A DNA stretch of 64,000 nucleotides from Aquisediminimonas profunda. Lineage in GTDB: Bacteria > Pseudomonadota > Alphaproteobacteria > Sphingomonadales > Sphingomonadaceae. Positions 26,867 to 35,892 of this stretch are shown one piece after another. Position numbers and translations under genes: made by a program. The stretch covers positions 744,001-808,000 of the forward strand of contig NZ_CP080327.1 of assembly GCF_019443285.1 (NCBI RefSeq), in the 5' to 3' direction. Under the pieces are notes generated by a model. The model made no database searches. It was given only the letters and a program-made list of their open reading frames with translations, and was not told the origin of the DNA. How positions within the stretch are numbered: the stretch's first letter is position 1; every line of letters starts with the position of its first letter.

Positions 26867-27334
26867 TCAGGCGGCATGGCGCTCTTCCTGGCCTGCGAAA
26901 AGGGCATAGACCGCGTCATCCGACCCTGCGCCGCGAAGCTTGGCGACGAACCCCGGATCTCGGAGCCAGCGACTGACCTGCGCAAGCGCTTTCAAATGTT
27001 CCGCGCCGGCATCCGGGGGGGACAGAAGGCAGAAAACCAGATCGACCGGCAAATCATCGATGGCTTCGAAATCGATGGGCGGTTCAAGGCGCGCAAAAGC
27101 CGCAACAATGTGCGCAAGGCCCTCGATCTTCCCGTGCGGAATTGCCACGCCCTTGCCGAAGCCGGTCGATCCCAGGCGCTCCCTTTCGGTCAGACGCTCG
27201 ACGACTTCATTTGGATCAAGACCATATTCCCGCTCGGCAAGAGTGCCGAGTTGCTGAAACAAGGCCTTCTTGTTCGGTGCGTTTACTGCCGATGCAACTG
27301 CGCCCGCACTCATCATGTCGCCGAGAAAACCCAT
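26867..27334 (-). CDS. ptsN: PTS IIA-like nitrogen regulatory protein
   Basis: A 155-residue EIIA(Ntr) protein. The phosphorylated His is in VAIPHGKIEGL (about residue 67), and ERLGSTGFGKG precedes it as usual. It receives phosphate from PTS(Ntr) and regulates metabolism, potassium transport and stress responses. hpf lies just upstream, an arrangement conserved in proteobacteria after rpoN, but rpoN itself is not here. Confidence 0.94.
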   Translation of the reverse strand: MGFLGDMMSAGAVASAVNAPNKKALFQQLGTLAEREYGLDPNEVVERLTERERLGSTGFGKGVAIPHGKIEGLAHIVAAFARLEPPIDFEAIDDLPVDLVFCLLSPPDAGAEHLKALAQVSRWLRDPGFVAKLRGAGSDDAVYALFAGQEERHAA

Positions 27335-27367
27335 ATGATATCCTAATTCTGCAATGCCGGATCAAAG

Positions 27368-27946
27368 TCAGTCGGCTCTTTGGGGTTCGACCCAGCCAAT
27401 CGTGCCGTCGCCACGGCGGTACACCATATTCAGGACGCCGCTGCCACTATTCTTGAACAGCAGGGCATTCGTATTTCGAAGATCAAGCATCATCACTGCG
27501 TCCGAAACCGTAGCATCGGGAATATCGACTCGTGTTTCGGCAATGATAAGGGGAGCATCACCAACTTCTTCTGCATCTTCCGCAGCGTTGAAAACGGTGT
27601 AGCCCGCATTGGTTTCGATAACCGGCAATGCGTCGATCCCGCCACCCGTCCTGTCCTTCAGCCTGTGCTTGTATCGCCGAAGCTGGCGCTCCACCTTGTC
27701 AGCGGCGCCGTCAAACGCCAGATGCGCATCCTGCGCAGTGTGCGAGCCCTTGAGGACAACGCCCTGCATGACGTGCGCCACAATATCACAGCCAAAACCA
27801 TGGACAAAGGGCCCCTTGCCGAAGGTGACGTGAGCCGACAGCGCGCGCGAGAAATATTTGCTCGCAATCGCCTGCAGCCTATCGTTCACATGGGTGCGAA
27901 GTGCATCGCCGGTATCGACCTGATGCCCTGAAACGCGAATTTCCAT
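27368..27946 (-). CDS. hpf: Long-form ribosome hibernation promoting factor
   Basis: A 192-residue protein. The N-terminal S30AE/HPF domain (MEIRVSGHQVDTGDALRTHV) is joined to a C-terminal dimerisation domain (DAVMMLDLRNTNALLFKNS, GVLNMVYRRGDGTIGWVEP). The long form makes 100S ribosome dimers in starved cells. GGAGG lies 6 bp before ATG 27946, which decides the start. ptsN follows 33 bp downstream. Confidence 0.94.
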   Translation of the reverse strand: MEIRVSGHQVDTGDALRTHVNDRLQAIASKYFSRALSAHVTFGKGPFVHGFGCDIVAHVMQGVVLKGSHTAQDAHLAFDGAADKVERQLRRYKHRLKDRTGGGIDALPVIETNAGYTVFNAAEDAEEVGDAPLIIAETRVDIPDATVSDAVMMLDLRNTNALLFKNSGSGVLNMVYRRGDGTIGWVEPQRAD

Positions 27947-27996
27947 GCTTGACCTCCAATCAGAGCGGCGCGCTCTAGGCGCGCGCCGCGTCGTCG

Positions 27997-28737
27997 TCAA
28001 TTGCTACCGATTCCGGTGGTGTATTCTTCTGCCAAAGGGCCATCGAGCCACAAGGGGTTGGCCAGAAGTTCAATGAATTTGCGATGGCGTATGCGCTCCT
28101 CCTCCGTGGCTTGATGCGGACGGGCCGGACGAAACGCAGGCTTGGCAGCCGCAGATGCCGCCCCAGCACCAAGTGCGTCGCTCGAGCGTTCTTCTGCCAG
28201 TGTGTCTGCAAGGGACAGCCCGATCTGTCGTCCGCCTGTGAGTTCGACATAAATTTGCGCGAGCAACTGGGCATCAAGAAGGGCCCCATGCTTGACCCGG
28301 TGACTACGATCAATGCCATAACGCGTGCACAGCGCATCAAGACTGTGCTTGGCACCGGGATGTCGGACGCGGGCCAGAGCCAGCGTATCAACCATTCGGG
28401 ATTCCGATATGTGGAGCCGCCCGCAGGCGCCGAGTTCATGATTGAGGAAGGAAAAGTCGAATCGGGCATTATGGGCAACCAAGGGAGAGTCACCGAGGAA
28501 ATCGAGCAATTCTTCAACTCTGTCTTCAAACAATGGCTTGTTGGCCAAAAAGGCATCCGAGAGACCATGCACTTCCTGAGCGGCCGGATCCATCGGCCTT
28601 TCCGGATTGAAATAGGAATGAAAGCTGTTGCCGGTTTCGACGCGATTGACGAGTTCGATGCATCCGATTTCAACCATGCGATCACCGCTGGCCGGGCTCA
28701 GTCCGGTCGTTTCCGTATCAAAGACAATCTCTCGCAT
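27997..28737 (-). CDS. dnaQ: DNA polymerase III epsilon subunit
   Basis: A 246-residue 3'-5' proofreading exonuclease. Exo I is FDTETTGLSP, Exo II is VAHNARFDFSFLN, and Exo III is in HGALLDAQLLAQIYVEL with the catalytic His/Asp. It proofreads for the replicative polymerase and works in the pol III core. The start ATG 28737 gives MREIVFDTETTGL. It lies in the dnaQ-coaE-aroE-maf-ppsR run that is conserved beside alphaproteobacterial origins. Confidence 0.95.
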   Translation of the reverse strand: MREIVFDTETTGLSPASGDRMVEIGCIELVNRVETGNSFHSYFNPERPMDPAAQEVHGLSDAFLANKPLFEDRVEELLDFLGDSPLVAHNARFDFSFLNHELGACGRLHISESRMVDTLALARVRHPGAKHSLDALCTRYGIDRSHRVKHGALLDAQLLAQIYVELTGGRQIGLSLADTLAEERSSDALGAGAASAAAKPAFRPARPHQATEEERIRHRKFIELLANPLWLDGPLAEEYTTGIGSN

Positions 28738-28748
28738 TCCGTGAACGA

Positions 28749-29342
28749 TTATCGACCCTTCTTGGCGCGGAGGCAAGCGACAAGCCGCCGAACCTGGGCT
28801 TCGGTCTCATACTTGAGGCAGCCTGTCGTGATCACATAATCGGCTCGGCGGCGCTTTTCTGCGTCCGGGGTCTGAAGGGCAAGGATCCGGCGGAATTTTC
28901 CCGGCGTCATTCCGGAACGCGCGAGGACCCGCTTGCGCTGCATCCAGGCCGGCGCGGAAACCACAACTACTGCATCCACAGCCTTCCATCCCTTTTTCTC
29001 AAACAACAACGGAATATCGAGCACGACAACCGGCTGTGAGCGGTGCCGCCTGAGCCAGCGCGCGCGCATACGGCCGACAGCAGGGTGGACAATTCGTTCA
29101 AGGGCCTTGAGCTCATCCGGCTTGCCAAAGACAGCGGCGCCGAGTTTCGCACGATCGACGCCGGCGGGCCCGGTCGTCCCGGGAAAGCGTGCCTCGATCG
29201 CGGGCAGCAGCACACCACCCGGCCCTTGCAACACATGAACGGCTGCATCCGCATCGAACACCGGCACGCCCGCCCGGCGGAACATGGCCGTGACAGCCGA
29301 TTTGCCCATTCCGATGGACCCGGTGAGGCCGAGGATTTTCAT
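28749..29342 (-). CDS. coaE: Dephospho-CoA kinase
   Basis: A 197-residue P-loop kinase for the last step of coenzyme A synthesis. Walker A is LTGSIGMGKSAV; DADAAVHVL and DIPLLFEKKGWKAVD are the conserved substrate segments, and SGMTPGKFRRILALQ is the lid region. The ATG lies in the aroE stop (4-bp overlap) and dnaQ follows within 11 bp, so it is in the middle of an operon. Confidence 0.95.
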   Translation of the reverse strand: MKILGLTGSIGMGKSAVTAMFRRAGVPVFDADAAVHVLQGPGGVLLPAIEARFPGTTGPAGVDRAKLGAAVFGKPDELKALERIVHPAVGRMRARWLRRHRSQPVVVLDIPLLFEKKGWKAVDAVVVVSAPAWMQRKRVLARSGMTPGKFRRILALQTPDAEKRRRADYVITTGCLKYETEAQVRRLVACLRAKKGR

Positions 29343-30151
29343 TGCACCAACTTTGCCCGAAGTTCCTCGTCATATCCCTCCGGCGGCGGGACATCGAAGA
29401 ACAGTTCGAACGCCAGCGCTGCCTGCCCCACCAGCATTTCCAGGCCATCGACTGTTTCAAGCCCGCGATCTCTCGCCGCACGCAACAGGGCAGTTTCGAG
29501 CGGGGCATAGACAATGTCATAGACAATCGCATTGTCCGGAAGCGGCGACAGATCGAGCTGAAGCAAGGGCTGCCCTTTCATCCCGAGAGGGCTGGCATTG
29601 ATCAGGAGCGCGGCTGGCGGCAGCGACGAAGCGAGCGGCTTGACCTCGCCTTTCAGGCCGAACCGGGCAAGCAAACCGGCCGCCTTCAGGGCGTTGCGCG
29701 CCAGCATCGTGATCGGCCCGGCACCGACCTGTGCCAGCGCAAACAGGATGGCATTGGCAGCCCCGCCGCTTCCAACAAGGATGACAGGAGCTCCCTCCAG
29801 CGGGACATCGAGTATCGGCCCCAGGAATCCTGCCGCATCGGTGTTCGTGCCAAAGAGCCCTCCGCCCGGCCCGCGTGCAACCGTGTTGATGGCCCCGATC
29901 GACTCCCTGATACCGCCCGGATCGGAGACATGCTCGAGCGCCGCGATCTTGTGCGGGATCGTGACATTGCAACCGCACCAATTGGGGTCTTCTCCCCTTT
30001 CGGTGAAATATCGCCCTAGCCCTTCAGGAGGGACTCGCGTGGCACGATATGCCGCATCAATGCCAAGCTTCTCGAGCCAGAAGTTATGGATCAGGGGTGA
30101 TTTCGAATGGGCAATCGGATCGCCAATCACTTCTGCATAGCGCCCTGTCAT
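29339..30151 (-). CDS. aroE: Shikimate dehydrogenase (NADP+)
   Basis: A 270-residue enzyme of the shikimate pathway. It begins MTGRYAEVIGDPIAHSKSPLIH, the typical opening with shikimate-binding SKSP. CGCNVTIPHK carries the catalytic Lys; NTDAAGF the catalytic Asp; VGSGGAANAI the nucleotide motif. DGLEMLVGQAALAFELF is the conserved C-terminus. Overlaps maf by 4 bp at its start and coaE by 4 bp at its end. Confidence 0.95.
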   Translation of the reverse strand: MTGRYAEVIGDPIAHSKSPLIHNFWLEKLGIDAAYRATRVPPEGLGRYFTERGEDPNWCGCNVTIPHKIAALEHVSDPGGIRESIGAINTVARGPGGGLFGTNTDAAGFLGPILDVPLEGAPVILVGSGGAANAILFALAQVGAGPITMLARNALKAAGLLARFGLKGEVKPLASSLPPAALLINASPLGMKGQPLLQLDLSPLPDNAIVYDIVYAPLETALLRAARDRGLETVDGLEMLVGQAALAFELFFDVPPPEGYDEELRAKLVQ

Positions 30152-30741
30152 GCTGGCAATATCTCCTCCGACCTCAGATAGGCGAGCAGCGGCAGCAAGG
30201 GCAGACCCATTATGGCAAAGTGACCCCCTTCGATCTGCGAAAAGAGTTGTATACCGAGCCCTTCGATCCGGTATCCGCCTACGCAACCAAGCAAGACATC
30301 ACCTTCGGATTCAAGATAATCTGCGATGAATTGATCCGACAATGTCCGCATTGTCATCCGCACAGATTCGCGGTTTCGCCACACGATCTGCCCTTGTTGA
30401 GCAATGACCATTGCACTGTACAGTGAGTGTGTCTTTCCGGACAGCATGCGGAGCTGTTCCGCAAGGGTCGAGAGGTCCGGCGGCTTGTCGAATTCCAGGC
30501 CGTTTTCGAGCGCCAGTGTCTGGTCACAGCCCAGAACCAGATCTTGCGGACGCCTTTCTGAAACCTCCAAAGCCTTCAATTCTGCAAGTGCATCGGCAAT
30601 GGCGGATGGACCCAGCCCTCGCGCCCTGAGTGGCGCCTTCGCTGCCGCTTCGTCAATCGATGCTGACATGACGTCATGCGGAACCCCCGCCTGTTCGAGC
30701 AACGTGCGGCGTCCAATGCTCCCTGAAGCAAGGACGAGCAT
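30148..30741 (-). CDS. maf: Maf family nucleoside triphosphate pyrophosphatase
   Basis: A 197-residue Maf protein with the opening VLASGSIGRRTLLEQAGV and the conserved DLVLGCDQTL and GKTHSLYSAMVI segments. Maf enzymes hydrolyse non-canonical or modified nucleoside triphosphates, and some affect septation. Start ATG 30741 shares a base with the ppsR stop (TGATG), so translation is coupled. Frequent origin-side gene in alphaproteobacteria. Confidence 0.92.
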   Translation of the reverse strand: MLVLASGSIGRRTLLEQAGVPHDVMSASIDEAAAKAPLRARGLGPSAIADALAELKALEVSERRPQDLVLGCDQTLALENGLEFDKPPDLSTLAEQLRMLSGKTHSLYSAMVIAQQGQIVWRNRESVRMTMRTLSDQFIADYLESEGDVLLGCVGGYRIEGLGIQLFSQIEGGHFAIMGLPLLPLLAYLRSEEILPA

Positions 30742-31565
30742 CAAGCCAAGGCCTCGCCAGCATGGCGTTCATTGTAGAGATTGATAATGGCAGCCGCTGC
30801 CTCCTCAATCGAGCGGCGTGTCACATCGATAACCGGCCAGCCATTGTCGGCAAACATGCGCCGCGCATAGGCCAATTCGCGCTGCACTGCCTCCTGGTCG
30901 ACATAATCAGTGTCTGGCATCTGGTTCAACGACAGGAGCCGGTTTCGTCGGATCTGGACAAGCCTGTCCGCACTTGTCACTAATCCGACCACAAGCGGGT
31001 GCTTCAGGCTGAACAGGTTGTCGGGCGGAGGCGATTCCAGGACGATCGGAATATTGGCTGTCTTGTAGCCCCGATTGGCAAGGTAGATCGAGGTTGGCGT
31101 CTTGGAACTGCGCGATACGCCGGCAAGAAGAATGTCTGCCTCTTCCCAATTCTCATGACCTACGCCATCATCGTGCGCGATGGTGTATTGTATGGCCTCG
31201 ACGCGGGCAAAATAGGCCGCATCAAGCATGTGCTGTCCACCCGGCCGGGCCTTTGCGGTCTGGCCGAGCATCTGGGAGAGAGCGTGGACAACAGGATCAA
31301 TCGCAGCAACCATAGGCAAGCCGAGAGCACGACATTTGGCTTCAAGGGTCCTGCGCACATCGGCGTTGACCATCGTATAGAGAACAAGTCCGGGGTTTTG
31401 GGCTATATCGACCATGATCCTGGTCAAATGCCCTTCGGAACGGACCATTGGCCAGAAATGCTTGATGGTTTCAACGGAGTCGAATTGCGCAAGCGCAGCC
31501 TTCGCCACAGTTTCGAGCGTCTCTCCGGTCGAGTCAGAGACAAGGTGGAGATGAAGGCGGTTCAC
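30741..31565 (-). CDS. ppsR: Pyruvate, water dikinase regulatory protein (DUF299 kinase/pyrophosphorylase)
   Basis: A 274-residue bifunctional regulator of PPDK or PEP synthase. It opens NRLHLHLVSDSTGETLE, and the P-loop is AGVSRSSKTPTSIYLA; GLVTSADRLVQIRRNRL is also conserved. The start is GTG 31565, the first codon in frame with family-like sequence. Its homologue (RP001 in Rickettsia) flanks the origin opposite hemE, exactly as here; this is the left border of the candidate origin. Confidence 0.92.
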   Translation of the reverse strand: MNRLHLHLVSDSTGETLETVAKAALAQFDSVETIKHFWPMVRSEGHLTRIMVDIAQNPGLVLYTMVNADVRRTLEAKCRALGLPMVAAIDPVVHALSQMLGQTAKARPGGQHMLDAAYFARVEAIQYTIAHDDGVGHENWEEADILLAGVSRSSKTPTSIYLANRGYKTANIPIVLESPPPDNLFSLKHPLVVGLVTSADRLVQIRRNRLLSLNQMPDTDYVDQEAVQRELAYARRMFADNGWPVIDVTRRSIEEAAAAIINLYNERHAGEALA

Positions 31566-31579
31566 GCTGGACGGCAGGA

Positions 31580-31588
31580 TGTGGACAA
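31580..31588 (-). other. DnaA-box-like site
   Basis: The plus strand reads TGTGGACAA, so the minus strand is TTGTCCACA, one mismatch from TTATCCACA. It lies 15 bp before the ppsR start. Confidence 0.5.
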
Positions 31589-31703
31589 CATTGGGGATAG
31601 GGCTACTCCAAAAACCTGCACATATCCAAGCCCGCAATTCAACCCCATGCCGCCGGATTCCGTCCACAGGTCTTTCAACAACAACCCGATTTCATCCACC
31701 GCC

Positions 31704-31712
31704 TGTGGATTA
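31704..31712 (-). other. DnaA-box-like site
   Basis: The plus strand reads TGTGGATTA, so the minus strand is TAATCCACA, one mismatch from TTATCCACA. It is near the middle of the candidate origin. Confidence 0.5.
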
Positions 31713-31806
31713 CAGGGACAGCTCGCGCGACTCGCAGGGTTTTCGGGGGCAACGGATCGCGGGGAGTGTTGGCAATTTGCGGGACAACGCATAAACCCGG
31801 TGAACC

Positions 31807-31859
31807 TTGCCACTAACAACAACTACAATCCTCTTTAATATAGAAATGATTCAGTAAGC
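31807..31859. other. AT-rich segment at the hemE side of the origin (possible unwinding element and hemE promoter)
   Basis: This short stretch, with CTTTAATATAGAAATGATTCAG in two parts (TTTAATATAG, ATGATTCAG), is clearly less GC-rich than its surroundings. It contains a GANTC site at 31848-31852 and must also carry the hemE promoter; TTGCCA at 31807 and TATAGA at 31839 are loose matches with poor spacing, so no promoter is claimed. Confidence 0.4.
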
Positions 31860-32888
31860 ATGGCCGACATGACGAAGAGAACCTTGCTGGCGACACTAAG
31901 GGGTGAACACCAGGCAACGCCGCCAATATGGCTTATGCGTCAGGCTGGCCGTTACCTCCCCGAATATCGTGCCCTTCGTGCAAAGAAGGGCGGATTTCTC
32001 GAACTGGTCAATGATTCGGCTGCAGCCGCAGAAGTGACACTCCAGCCGATCAAACGGTTCGGCTTTGACGGTGCCATACTTTTTTCCGACATATTGGTTG
32101 TGCCTCACGCAATGGGCCAGAACCTGTGGTTTGAGGAGGGCGAGGGGCCAAGACTTGCCCCCAGACTCGTCGATCATGCACTCGAGACACTCACGGCTGT
32201 CCCGCAGAGGCTTGATCCCGTTTACGAGACCGTCCGACAGGTTCATGCAGGGCTTGCCGCACAAACAACGTTTCTGGGCTTTGCAGGGAGTCCATGGACA
32301 GTTGCGACATATATGATTGCAGGGCAAGGCAGTCGCGAGCAGGCAGAGGCGAGGCGCTTTGCGTATCGCGATCCGGTCGCGTTTCAGGCCCTTGTCGATG
32401 CAATCATTGGTGTGACGGTCGATTATCTTTCAGGCCAGATCAAGGCAGGCGTCGATGCTGTCCAGTTGTTTGACAGTTGGGCTGGCAGCTTGAGTCCGGC
32501 GCAGTTTGAACGGTGGGTCATCGCGCCCAATGCGACAATTGTCTCTCAATTGAAGGCGCGCCATCCGGACACGCCGATAATCGGTTTTCCCAAGGGCGCT
32601 GGCGGAAAGCTTCCGGCTTATGCGCGCGAAACGCAGGTGGATGCGCTTGGGCTGGATGAGACAGTCGATCCGGCATGGGCCGATGCAAGCCTGCCAAAGT
32701 CTCTTCCGGTGCAAGGCAATCTCGACCCGCTCGCCCTGATTGCAGGAGGCGCTGCTCTGGAAACCGCTGTCGAGCGACTCTTGAGCGTTTTCGCGGACCG
32801 TCCGCACATATTCAATCTGGGCCACGGCATCCTTCCCGACACGCCGATCGAAAATGTGGAGGCCTTGCTGAGGATGGTACGCGGATGA
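31860..32888 (+). CDS. hemE: Uroporphyrinogen decarboxylase
   Basis: A 342-residue enzyme that turns uroporphyrinogen III into coproporphyrinogen III in haem synthesis. The conserved WLMRQAGRYLPEYR is near residue 25, with FSDILVVPHAMG, FAGSPWTVATYM and FNLGHGILPDTP following. It forms the right border of the candidate origin and its promoter must lie within it. The stop overlaps hemJ by 4 bp. Confidence 0.96.
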   Translation: MADMTKRTLLATLRGEHQATPPIWLMRQAGRYLPEYRALRAKKGGFLELVNDSAAAAEVTLQPIKRFGFDGAILFSDILVVPHAMGQNLWFEEGEGPRLAPRLVDHALETLTAVPQRLDPVYETVRQVHAGLAAQTTFLGFAGSPWTVATYMIAGQGSREQAEARRFAYRDPVAFQALVDAIIGVTVDYLSGQIKAGVDAVQLFDSWAGSLSPAQFERWVIAPNATIVSQLKARHPDTPIIGFPKGAGGKLPAYARETQVDALGLDETVDPAWADASLPKSLPVQGNLDPLALIAGGAALETAVERLLSVFADRPHIFNLGHGILPDTPIENVEALLRMVRG

Positions 32889-33328
32889 TCGGGTTTCTGG
32901 GCAACGCCTATCCTTGGGTCAAATCAGCCCATGTCATATTCGTGATCTTCTGGATGGCGGGGCTGTTCATGCTCCCTCGGTTTCTGGCCTATCATCAGGA
33001 AGCTGACCCTCTGTCTGCCGAAAATCAGATCTGGGCCGAGCGTGAACGTCGGCTGATCAAGATCATCCTGAACCCATCGATGATCCTGGCCTGGCTGTTC
33101 GGCCTGCTGCTTGTCCTCGATACTGGTGCCTTTGGGCAGGGCTGGTTTCACCTGAAGTTTGCGGTTGTTCTGGGACTATCCGGTTTTCACGGCTGGATGG
33201 CCGCCTATAGCAAGAAGCTGGCGCAAGGATCCCGAACCTTGACCAGCAAGACCTTGCGGATGCTCAATGAAATTCCGGGCATTGCGGCGGCGATTGTCGT
33301 TATCATGGTCATTGTTCGTCCCTTCTGA
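32885..33328 (+). CDS. hemJ: Protoporphyrinogen oxidase HemJ
   Basis: A 147-residue membrane protein with four predicted helices. It starts MIGFLGNAYPWVKSAHVIFV with the conserved His, then FWMAGLFMLPRFLAYH with a second His, and ERERRLIKIILNPSMI. HemJ oxidises protoporphyrinogen IX and is the usual form in alphaproteobacteria. It is cotranslated with hemE (ATGA). The longer in-frame upstream extension lies within hemE and is rejected. Confidence 0.92.
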   Translation: MIGFLGNAYPWVKSAHVIFVIFWMAGLFMLPRFLAYHQEADPLSAENQIWAERERRLIKIILNPSMILAWLFGLLLVLDTGAFGQGWFHLKFAVVLGLSGFHGWMAAYSKKLAQGSRTLTSKTLRMLNEIPGIAAAIVVIMVIVRPF

Positions 33329-33340
33329 AAGGAGAGGACC

Positions 33341-34477
33341 ATGCGCGTTCTCGAACTGCTGCTTTTGTTGGTTTCCTTGAGCCTTCCTGTCGCGGCAGTC
33401 GCCGACACGGGTCACCAGGTCTTTCTCGACCAATTATTGGCTGAGGTTCGTGCAAAGGATCAGCTTCCGGCTGCGGCGGTGATGATTCAGATCGATGGAA
33501 AGACTGTTGCAAGTTCGGCGCAGGGGCTGCGCGCGATTGGACATCCGGACAAGGTATCGCTTCAGGACCCATGGGAGCTTGGATCGGATACGAAGGCCAT
33601 CACGGCAACCATGATTGCCCGCCTAGTCGACAAGGGGTTGCTGCGGTTCGAAGACCGGCTGCAGGATTTGCTCCCCGATTTGGCTACGACGATGGACCCG
33701 GCCTATCGCTCGGTTACTCTGGTGCAGCTGCTTGGCCATACGGGCGGACTTCCACCCTTGACGGACGATGCCGATCTTCCCGAATTCAAGCGGGTCATTG
33801 CAACGGCCAAGGGTGTTCAGGCACAGCGACAGGCTATTGCCGGTGCTTATCTGGCAAAGCCGCCCGCATCTCCTATCGGCGAATTTTCATATTCGAACAT
33901 CGGCTATATCGTTGCCGGTGCGATAGCGGAACGACGCACGGGAAAAAGTTGGGAGAGTCTCGTCAGGCGGGAAGTCTTCAAGCCGCTTGGTATCCACCAA
34001 GGGGGCTTTGGCACTCCCGGTCATGCGAAGAAGATTGATGCGCCTTGGGGGCACAAGGAAAGTGGCGGTAAGCTGGTTGCGCTGAACCCCAATGATCCTG
34101 AAGGTCAGGATCCGCTAGCCATTGGCCCTGCCGGAACGATCCATATGACCTTGGCTGACTGGATGCTGTTTGCGCAGGATCAACTGGATGGCGCGCATGG
34201 ACGGGGGCGGCTCCTGTCTCCTGAAACCTATCGCATCCTTCACACGCCGGTCAGCGAACATTATGCCTTGGGCTGGGGCGTGAAGCTTGACGATCAGGGC
34301 AAGCCGCTGCTGCTCACGCACAGTGGAAGCAATGGGTATTGGATTGCAGATGTTCGCATCATGCCCAAGCACAATATCATCATCCTCTTCGTCAGCAATT
34401 TGGGCAGCGAGGCCGCCAATCGGGCAATCCTGGATCTTGGCAAGCCACTGCGGGATCGCTTGAAGCCATTCGATTAG
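33341..34477 (+). CDS. Serine hydrolase, beta-lactamase/esterase family
   Basis: A 378-residue exported protein (signal peptide about 1-22). The SxxK motif is GSDTKAIT (Ser about 82, Lys about 85), the YxN motif is SYSNIGYIVAG, and the third motif is LTHSGSNGYW. This matches class C beta-lactamase-like serine hydrolases (PF00144), a family of esterases, DD-peptidases and others; true lactamase activity cannot be predicted. It starts 12 bp after hemJ. Its position between hemJ and rho is unusual. Confidence 0.85.
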   Translation: MRVLELLLLLVSLSLPVAAVADTGHQVFLDQLLAEVRAKDQLPAAAVMIQIDGKTVASSAQGLRAIGHPDKVSLQDPWELGSDTKAITATMIARLVDKGLLRFEDRLQDLLPDLATTMDPAYRSVTLVQLLGHTGGLPPLTDDADLPEFKRVIATAKGVQAQRQAIAGAYLAKPPASPIGEFSYSNIGYIVAGAIAERRTGKSWESLVRREVFKPLGIHQGGFGTPGHAKKIDAPWGHKESGGKLVALNPNDPEGQDPLAIGPAGTIHMTLADWMLFAQDQLDGAHGRGRLLSPETYRILHTPVSEHYALGWGVKLDDQGKPLLLTHSGSNGYWIADVRIMPKHNIIILFVSNLGSEAANRAILDLGKPLRDRLKPFD

Positions 34478-34626
34478 TCGGCGATTTCGTCAATTCTTGA
34501 CTTCGTGATACTGCTGACCTAATTCCCCTGCATCCGCTGGGCCGTTCGCGCCATTCAGCAGCTTATTTCAATCCCTGATTTCGCTGTTCGCGGTTCTCCC
34601 AAAACATTCCATACGGAATCCAAGAC

Positions 34627-35883
34627 ATGCATTTGAAAGAACTTAAAAAGAAGACCCCGGCAGAACTCGTCGAAATGGCGGAAGAGCTGGGCGTTGAAGG
34701 AGCATCAACGCTCCGCAAGCAAGACCTTCTGTTCGCGATCCTGAAAGTGGAAGCCGAAAACGGCACGCAGATCATGGGCATGGGTACGATTGAGGTGCTG
34801 CAGGATGGCTTTGGCTTCCTGCGCTCGCCTGAAGCCAATTATCTCGCTGGTCCTGACGATATCTATGTCTCGCCAAACCAGGTCCGCAAGCACGGTCTGC
34901 GCACCGGCGATACCGTCGAAGGCGAAATTCGCGGGCCGAAAGACGGCGAACGCTATTTCGCGCTGAACAAGGTCACGGCGATCAATTTCGACGATCCCGA
35001 TGTCGTCCGGCATCGCGTCAATTTTGACAACCTCACCCCGCTCTATCCGGATGAGAAGCTGCGGCTGGATACACTGGATCCGACGGTCAAGGACAAGTCG
35101 GCACGCGTGATCGACATCATCTCTCCGCAGGGCAAGGGTCAGCGTGCACTGATTGTTGCGCCGCCCCGCACCGGCAAGACGGTGCTGCTTCAGAACATTG
35201 CCAAGGCCATCACCGATAATCACCCCGAGGTTTTCCTGATCGTCCTGCTGGTCGACGAACGGCCAGAGGAAGTGACAGACATGCAACGATCGGTGAAGGG
35301 CGAAGTCGTTTCTTCAACCTTCGACGAACCGGCACAACGCCATGTCCAGGTTGCCGAAATGGTCATCGAAAAGGCCAAGAGGCTTGTCGAGCACAAGAAG
35401 GACGTTGTCATCCTGCTGGACTCGATCACGCGCCTCGGCCGCGCCTACAACACGGTTGTCCCGTCATCCGGAAAGGTACTGACCGGCGGTGTCGATGCAA
35501 ATGCGCTGCAGCGTCCAAAGCGCTTCTTCGGTGCAGCGCGCAATATTGAGGAAGGTGGTTCGCTTTCGATCATTGCCACGGCCCTGATCGATACGGGCAG
35601 CCGGATGGATGAAGTGATTTTCGAAGAATTCAAGGGCACCGGCAATTCGGAAATCGTGCTTGACCGCAAGGTTGCAGACAAGCGCATTTTCCCAGCGCTC
35701 GATGTCGGAAAGTCAGGCACGCGCAAGGAAGAGCTGCTTGTCGAAAAGGGCAATCTCTCGAAGATGTGGGTGCTTCGTCGTATCCTCATGCAGATGGGCA
35801 CTGTTGATGCGATGGAATTCCTGCTCGACAAGATGAAGGATTCGAAGACAAACGAGGATTTCTTCGATTCAATGAATCAGTAG
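34627..35883 (+). CDS. rho: Transcription termination factor Rho
   Basis: A 418-residue hexameric RNA helicase. The N-terminal Rho_N helix bundle starts [21 protein letters not shown], the RNA-binding cold-shock domain contains [19 protein letters not shown], Walker A is [12 protein letters not shown] and Walker B is [16 protein letters not shown]. The ADALQRPKR R-loop region is present ([14 protein letters not shown]). Length is normal. Preceded by a 149-bp untranslated gap, where Rho often autoregulates. Rho is close to the origin in Caulobacter as well. Confidence 0.97.
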   Translation: MHLKELKKKTPAELVEMAEELGVEGASTLRKQDLLFAILKVEAENGTQIMGMGTIEVLQDGFGFLRSPEANYLAGPDDIYVSPNQVRKHGLRTGDTVEGEIRGPKDGERYFALNKVTAINFDDPDVVRHRVNFDNLTPLYPDEKLRLDTLDPTVKDKSARVIDIISPQGKGQRALIVAPPRTGKTVLLQNIAKAITDNHPEVFLIVLLVDERPEEVTDMQRSVKGEVVSSTFDEPAQRHVQVAEMVIEKAKRLVEHKKDVVILLDSITRLGRAYNTVVPSSGKVLTGGVDANALQRPKRFFGAARNIEEGGSLSIIATALIDTGSRMDEVIFEEFKGTGNSEIVLDRKVADKRIFPALDVGKSGTRKEELLVEKGNLSKMWVLRRILMQMGTVDAMEFLLDKMKDSKTNEDFFDSMNQ

Positions 35884-35892
35884 GGTCAGACC

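Larger units (their letters stand above)
31566..31859. other. Candidate chromosomal replication origin (oriC)
   Basis: This 294-bp gap between divergent ppsR and hemE holds two DnaA-box-like 9-mers with one mismatch to TTATCCACA (31580-31588 and 31704-31712, minus strand), weaker ones at 31660-31668 and 31692-31700, and GANTC methylation motifs at 31656, 31729 and 31848. The last 50 bp before hemE are AT-rich and could unwind. Known: the origins of Caulobacter and Rickettsia lie at this gene junction. The gene strands diverge from it, and parS/parAB lie 9-12 kb away. Function is inferred. Confidence 0.75.
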
